A DNA stretch of 64,000 nt, taken from positions 31,025,410 to 31,089,409 of the forward strand of contig CM055107.1 of NCBI GenBank assembly GCA_029204225.1, given 5' to 3'. The notes beneath the pieces were generated by a model that searched no databases, was not told where the DNA came from, and saw nothing but the letters and a program-made list of their open reading frames with translations. A program made the position numbers and the translations under genes. Below, one piece after another: positions 58,540-64,000 of this stretch. How positions within the stretch are numbered: the first letter of the stretch is position 1; each line of letters begins with the position of its first letter. The DNA is from Diphasiastrum complanatum. Taxonomy: Eukaryota > Streptophyta > Lycopodiopsida > Lycopodiales > Lycopodiaceae.

Positions 58540-59842
58540 ACTTGCTTTGCTGAGTGAATAAACTATGGCATAAGGAGGGCGCTGGATCGCGATCTAGTAC
58601 ACTATGAGAAATCTATGCATGCTTACCACTTTGTTCAAAGGTAGGTGTATGCTAAAAAACACGATGGAATACCCTCTTGGCAAAGCCATGAGGATGTTGC
58701 CATCCTTTTACACAAAATATGTGGCAAATGAACGTTGAAATTACACACTGAAAAGTGCGCTGGCAGCGCGCCACTACTACATGCGATCTCATACTTTCTA
58801 TGTGGCTTGAGTGATGTACTTTATGTAGCAAATATGTAATGAAATCGCATGCTGAGAGGGCACTGACAACGCGCTGTTTCTCTATGCAACCTACTGCATA
58901 CTAGTGGCTTGATTGGTATGTGTTTGGGATAATGAGCAAACTCGCTTAACCTAAGCACCCTTAAGGTACATGGATTTGTACACAAGATCGCCACATTTGT
59001 AGGGATTGGTATGGCACAGATCTACCCTAATTCTATTACAAATGTTAGGGTAGAGTACTTGGCCAAAACACATACTGGTAACAATATAATGGACATGATC
59101 AAAATTTCAAAATCTTACTAAATTGAGCGATAGCTGGCATACTCTTGGAAAGCATGGATATGCTCAAGAGTTTTGAAAATGGTACTATGCCTATTTTAGG
59201 TTCAGATATTGGTATGGCATGGATTTGCCCCATATCTGAGTGCCGTTCCATGCTATCTCTCGTTTGGAAATCGCAACGTATATAATGCAGCTATTTTTTC
59301 AATATATAGATGTTTACTATATAAATTGATATAGCCTAGTACCATAAGACTAATCAGAATGGTGAAATGCCCTAATACGGTAATAATATGGGAAAGCCTA
59401 TCACTAATAATTATAAGTTACATAGGGAAGATTGGACTACATTGTATTATCAAATATTTTAAGCTGTTAAGCTGCTAAACTTATTTTGGACATGGATAAC
59501 AACTGTCATTCAACGTTGACACCTATCTTCCTCACTGTGCTAGCTTGTGCAGTTTTGTGTGGTGGGATGGTGGCAGGTACCAGCTGGATGGCTTGAAATT
59601 TGTCTCACTATATGGTGCTTTCTTTCTTTGAAGTACTATATGCTTTCAGCTATATTTTACCTTGTTGGGTTATGAATAAAGGTTTTAAAAGGTTTGGTCT
59701 TGCTTTGGCAAGAGGAGCTATGTTTCGTTAATCTCTCTCTGTGCATCCTTGAGGTGTAAATCCGACTATCCTTTGGTCGAGATAGTATCAAACCTTTACC
59801 TTACATGCATTCATAGGCTAACAAAGGTTTTTTTCATGGTTT
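58540..59842. other. No gene recognised; diverged local repeats
   Basis: Two diverged copies of about 110 bases lie at about 58725-58795 and 58825-58895 (TGAAAAGTGCGCTGGCAGCGCG versus TGAGAGGGCACTGACAACGCG). A second related pair carries TTGGTATGGCA near 59010 and 59210. The right end (T-rich, TTTTTTTCATGGTTTAG, 59827-59844) could be a splice acceptor for the coding region that follows. Confidence 0.45.
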
Positions 59843-62280
59843 AGTCCTCGGGTTGGCTTCAAGATGCTGTTGATCTTGGTTATGGGGAGCCCGTTTCCCC
59901 CCCTAATCGATTCATACAAACTTTGATCTGTTGTATGAAAAGAGCTGTGATGTTGCATAGTTTTATTGTTGAAACTGATCGTGCCACCTGTAATGCCGCT
60001 AGACCAGAAGATAAAGTGCTTTGTATGATTGATCTCTTAGATACCTTACATTGGGTAAAAATCTACATGGATTATGGTAAAAATCGTATTGACCCTTTGG
60101 ATACCATGGAAAATTTTGCTGCTAATCTTGCTAGTCTTGCTAATAAATATGAGGAGGAAGAGATATTTTTTAGCCAAAATATAAGAAAAGTCTTTGCTTG
60201 CCTTGAAAAAAAAAATGACTCCTTGTTTGCCGAACCAACGCCTACCAATCCTGATACACCCCTCTCTCCACACCCTCTTGTTTTCTTAGATGAGTTGGAG
60301 GAAGATAGTGCTTCACAACTTGAAATCTTTTCTCAAGATATCTGTGATGTTGGAGACCAATCTACCTTCGAGTTCTGCCAAGCCAAAAACTGTCAAACTC
60401 CCATGGTCCCTAGCCGTACTATTGAGTTCAAATCTGCACATATTGCTTTCAAACTTTGGAGCCTACCCACTGTAAACTTTCTAGCTCCCTCGCCCATTGA
60501 ACTCTGGATTTTACTTGCACATCTAACTGATAAAGAAGTAGAAACTTGTAGACTTGCTGCTCTAAATAAGAATACTTCACTTGAGACACTTGTCACCTTT
60601 GACAATATCATTCGCATGAACCTTTTTGAACTCTCTCATTGCCCTTCTGAGCAAACTTGGGCTCGAGTTCATGGACACTTTGACACCGATTTCAATAGAA
60701 TGAATATGCACCAGGCCAGAATCTGAAATTGGAAGAGACTCTTCTTCAAATGTAGATGTGGTGACAAGTGCAAGAATAACTCTTCTATTGTTTGGTTCGA
60801 TCATGGTGTCTGGTTCATAATGAATAATTTGAGTAAGTTTTTCCCTGGTGCATCCTTGCAAAATCAGTTGAATGCATTCTTCCTCTAGCTACACAAACCT
60901 GCTAGAGATGTGGTCAAGTCACACCTCACTTTCCTCTTTATACGCCAACACATGATTGATGCATCTATAGAGTTAGCCGCAAACCCCTCTGCCAAACTAC
61001 TTGCCAACATTGGTGATGCGGAAAACATCAGAGAAATTGAATGCCTACTCAAAAGACCAAGTTTTTCTACTCTCCAAGATAAATTCTTTCAAAACTCTAA
61101 TAAAAGGCCCGGTGCTTTCAATCTAAACAATCCAAGTTCGATGGTGTCTGGAAAGAATATGGGAAAAAGACAGAGGTTTAAATGTTACAAAGGTAAGGAG
61201 GGGCAAGGCGGTGCTGCAAAAGAAGATTTATAGAGATTAACTGGCTTGCAGGATGACGAATTTCGGGATAGGAGAACACTTACTAGGAATGTTGTTGATC
61301 GACTACAACTCAATACGCACAAGGACAAGGCAAAGGTCTTTTTACATTTATACTACTGCAATAGAATGTTTGAGACAATTCATGTGAGACACTTTTACAC
61401 TCGCATCTTATTACAGATCTTTGGCCTTATACATGAGTCCTTCCATGATATTGTGTTCGATTGGTCTTATATGCCGAATATAAAAGTGAATGGTATTTTC
61501 TGTTTGATGTTTTCTGCAATTTTAAAATTGAAAATCTGCCTTCATGTTCTTGTGCTTCTCTAAAACGTTTCAAAAAGTTCATTTCGGATAAATTTGATCA
61601 TGTACTTAAAACAAATTGCAATATAATTAGAAGTGTGTACCTCAAAAAATCGTTAGAAAAAGGATTTAATCATATGTTGCAACGTACATGCATTTATAGT
61701 GTGGCTAACGAACTTTATGATGGTTGGATTAAACTTATGAAGCTTTTACCTGAATATGCAATGATGGATGATGGTACAATTTTGAAACATGCCGATATAT
61801 GTCGACTTGCCGCTATTGACTTATTAAAAAGAAGAAAAATGGATTCAAGGGAATATTGTTAGCTTATAGAAAAAGATAGATGCCAATAATGAACAACAAT
61901 GGTTAATCAAACATTTGTACATCAATGGCATAGACAAAGCGCAACATTATCAGTGTTTCATTTGTAAGAATCTTGTCAAAACACTTGCAATTAAGAGACT
62001 TGATAGTCAAGATATTGAACCCTTTCCCGACAGATCAAATAGTCTTGTTCATCACTCTTTAGAACATATAGAGGACACTTTGGGAAATAGAATACCTAAA
62101 GAGTTCATATATTCAAAAGAACTTCCCTACCTCTTATGCACTTTTAAAGCTCATAAAAACTCTTTCAAATGGATCACAAATGCCCATGAGTGCTATTTTT
62201 CTGGACTCGCTAAATTCTTGACAAGGGTTCTTGGTCTGCTGCATCCTTTCATTATGGAAGGTGCAAGCCTTAAGTCAACT
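59843..62280 (+). pseudogene. Decayed reverse-transcriptase-like gene, Penelope-like (PLE) layout
   Basis: A chain of plus-strand frames, joined through a few frameshifts and stops, covers about 2.4 kb. The first (to 60726, 267 codons from 59923) has no known domain. 60727-61233 contains FKCRCGDKCKNN and a basic, Gly-rich end (GKRQRFKCYKGKEGQGG). 61461-61862 contains CSCASLKRFKKFISDKFDHV, NIIRSVYLKKSLEKGFNHM, a CxC plus LxxIIxxxxLRxxLxKG pattern that I associate with the N-terminal part of PLE-type RTs. 61915-62280 contains HYQCFICKNLV, IPKEFIYSKELPYLLCTFKA, HKNSFKWITNAHECYFSGLA and KFLTRVLGLL, like the LPYLYxLPKxHKxPxKxRFI...S..LS..LT start of an RT core. The catalytic RT part is cut off by Copia DNA at about 62280. 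No GIY-YIG domain is evident. The assignment is an inference. Confidence 0.5.
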
Positions 62281-62973
62281 ACCCCACCATAGCTTGTGTG
62301 GTGTCGTGTGAGGGACACCAGACTTACCTGTTCTGTTCTGGATGTATGCGGCTGTAGCTACTGCTTCAGTCCACAGTACCCTTGAAACCTTCGAGTAGGC
62401 CATCATGCATTTGGCTGCTTCCATCAGGGTCCTATTCTTTTGTTCAGCAACGCCATTGTGCTGTAGTGTGTAGGTTGCAGTCCTTCTGTGAATGATGCCA
62501 CGATCATTGCAGAAGTCAATGAAGCAATTCAAGATATATTCGCCACCTCGATCTGTCTTGATCTGCTTCACCTTGTTGCTTGTACATCTCTCAGCCCAAT
62601 TCACATATTCTGTGAATTTATCAAGTGCTTCAGATTTATTCTGAATAAAATACGCTCTGGCAAATTTGCTATAATCATCAATGAAGGTTATATAATATTT
62701 TGAACCTCCTATTGAGATCACATTGAATGGTCCACAGATGTCAGAATGCACTAACTCCAGAATCTTAGTCGTTTTGTAGGAGTCTTTGATGAATGGAGTG
62801 CATGCCATTTTGCCCTTCAAACATGCATCACAGGTGGTCAAACTGGTTGTATTCGAGATGCTGGCCCCTATTATCGCTCCATGATGGCTTGCTTGGTAAA
62901 GAGCCATTGAGTGCATGTGGCAGAGTCTTCTGTGCCACAGAGTGTCTGGCGAGTCATCATAAGTCTGATGCAC
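62275..62973 (-). pseudogene. Copia pre-integrase finger and integrase core
   Basis: An open frame of 232 codons. It carries the HHCC finger (WHRRLCHMH and CDACLKGKMA), LVHSDICGPFNVIS with the first catalytic Asp, IKTDRGGEYI with the second, and HNGVAEQKNRTLMEAAKCMM with the Glu. Cut after AYIQNRTG...THKLWWGS. The core is intact to this point. Confidence 0.93.
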
Positions 62974-63420
62974 CTAATCTGCAGGTAGGCGTACCTTCAG
63001 ATGATATAGGTTTTCTTTCCTTCTTCCTTGAGCGATCAAAGTATTGGTATTGGCATCAATCACGTTGCATGCTTCGTTAGAAAACGTCACACGCATCCCT
63101 ACATCTGCTATTCTTGCTATAGAGAGCAAATCTTGTTGCAGAGTAGGCACGAACAAAACGTCTTCAAGTTGTCTGTCTCTGCCGTTGGTGTTGAGCCATA
63201 GTGAACCACTATCGTTCACTTGATGCTTAGATCCATCTCTAAGAACTATGAATCTTGACGGATCTACACTTCTGAAATTAGACATTATTCATCTTGACAT
63301 CATGAAGTGTGAGGTGGCTCCTGAGTCTAGGATTACATCTTGTGTGTTAGATGTTGACGTTGCACACACGTCTTCACAGATGTAGGTGGTCAAACAATTT
63401 TTGTTCATTTTTTCTTCGCC
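62974..63420 (-). pseudogene. Copia aspartic protease
   Basis: The active site VILDSGATSHFM is read at about 63315-63350, followed by a stop at about 63290 and then an open frame (62974-63285) with FIVLRDGSKHQV, EDVLFVPTLQQDLLSIARI and a short link to integrase. The DSGA and FVPTL..DLLS motifs are typical. Confidence 0.88.
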
Positions 63421-64000
63421 CATCTTCGAGCTCTTGAGCTTCTTGACATAGGATGAACTGTTGCTCTTCTCCTATTTTTTCTACATTGATTTGTTCCTCG
63501 GGTTCTGGCGGCAATCCACGGCTGCGTGACCCTTCTTGTGGCAGTGAATACACTCAATCTTGGGATTGAGCCAGCATGTATCTACTGTATGCCCGTCTCT
63601 TCTACATCTCACGCAAGTCTTCTTGTCTGCACCTTGTTACTTCGACCTCCCTTTGCTCTTCTAGTTGCCCTTGCTTGTTCCCTCTGCTTGCTGATCACGA
63701 TCCTGCCTTTGATTTGACTCCCTCTTAGGCTTAAATTGCTTCTTGGATTTTTCTTTGTTGCCATAGAGGGCCTGGTTAGAACCATGTTTGTGATCAAGAT
63801 GTTCTCTGACATTTGACTTCCTCTCGAATCTCGACATTCGTGAGTTGCTTCTTAGCTGACCCTGCATTCTCTGCTCCAGAGTTATGTAGTGATAGAAACA
63901 GATCCTTCATCTTCCTTACAAAAGAAGTGAGGTCCTTCCCATCCCACTGTAGATTCGTCAGCTGACCTTCCAGCATCATGATTTGACTTCTTGATTTCGT
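63420..64000 (-). pseudogene. Copia gag with zinc knuckles (runs off the window)
   Basis: Two knuckle-like motifs can be read at about 63500-63625, CRRDGHTVDTC and then CIHCHKKGHAAVDC; the second is a full CCHC. Upstream, overlapping frames at 63661-63979 carry WDGKDLTSFVRKMKDLF, a gag motif of Copia elements, and a basic Gln/Arg/Ser-rich region. The start lies outside the window. Confidence 0.82.

Larger units (their letters stand above)
62275..64000 (-). mobile_element. Ty1/copia element, gag to integrase (truncated at both ends)
   Basis: On the minus strand, from the window end leftwards: gag, two zinc knuckles, protease and integrase. It is broken off within the integrase at 62275, where it meets the PLE-like sequence, and continues beyond 64000 on the other side. 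No RT or LTR is present in the window. Confidence 0.92.

Overview
The window looks like nuclear DNA of a land plant, most likely a seed plant with a large, repeat-rich genome such as a gymnosperm. The grounds are two plant-type nuclear genes, a 6.3 kb intron filled with transposon debris, long GA/CT microsatellites, and mostly decayed LTR retrotransposons of both superfamilies. The species cannot be named from the sequence alone.

Only two host genes are convincing. A four-exon PRA1-family gene (PRA1.H-like, a small membrane protein of Rab/vesicle traffic) lies on the + strand at 10973-18594. Its first intron carries LINE, Ty3/gypsy and other LTR-element remnants. An intact single-exon PLAC8 (Cys-rich) membrane-protein gene lies on the - strand at 36193-37869. 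A GC-rich patch at 38262-38480 sits upstream of it.

The rest is mobile-element sequence. 1-3.5 kb: a minus-strand chromovirus pol ending in a chromodomain. 3.8-7.5 kb: a 209-bp-arm inverted repeat, duplicated segments, a plus-strand LTR and an exon-like relic. 8.27-10.05 kb: a small Ty3/gypsy derivative with paired LTRs. 20-30 kb: Copia debris interrupted by an internally deleted Copia element (23195-27340) with a perfect CTCAC target-site duplication. 31-36 kb: a Copia-type LTR with primer-binding site, and RT and integrase relics. 42.35-57.02 kb: a roughly 14.7 kb Ty3/gypsy element of the Ogre/Tat/Athila type with paired LTRs, tRNA primer site, gag, protease, RT, RNase H, integrase and an extra third ORF after pol, itself invaded by Copia pieces. 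59.8-62.3 kb: a decayed RT-like gene whose layout resembles permuted Penelope-like elements. 62.3 kb to the end: a minus-strand Copia gag-pol, cut by the window edge.

The observations most worth following are the third ORF of the 42-57 kb element together with GCATCCGAC word arrays that occur both before gag and before that ORF (the latter with a TATA box), the Penelope-like RT relic, and the recurrence of short degenerate word arrays in LTRs of unrelated families. Nothing here resembles a prokaryotic system, CRISPR array, rRNA or tRNA gene.
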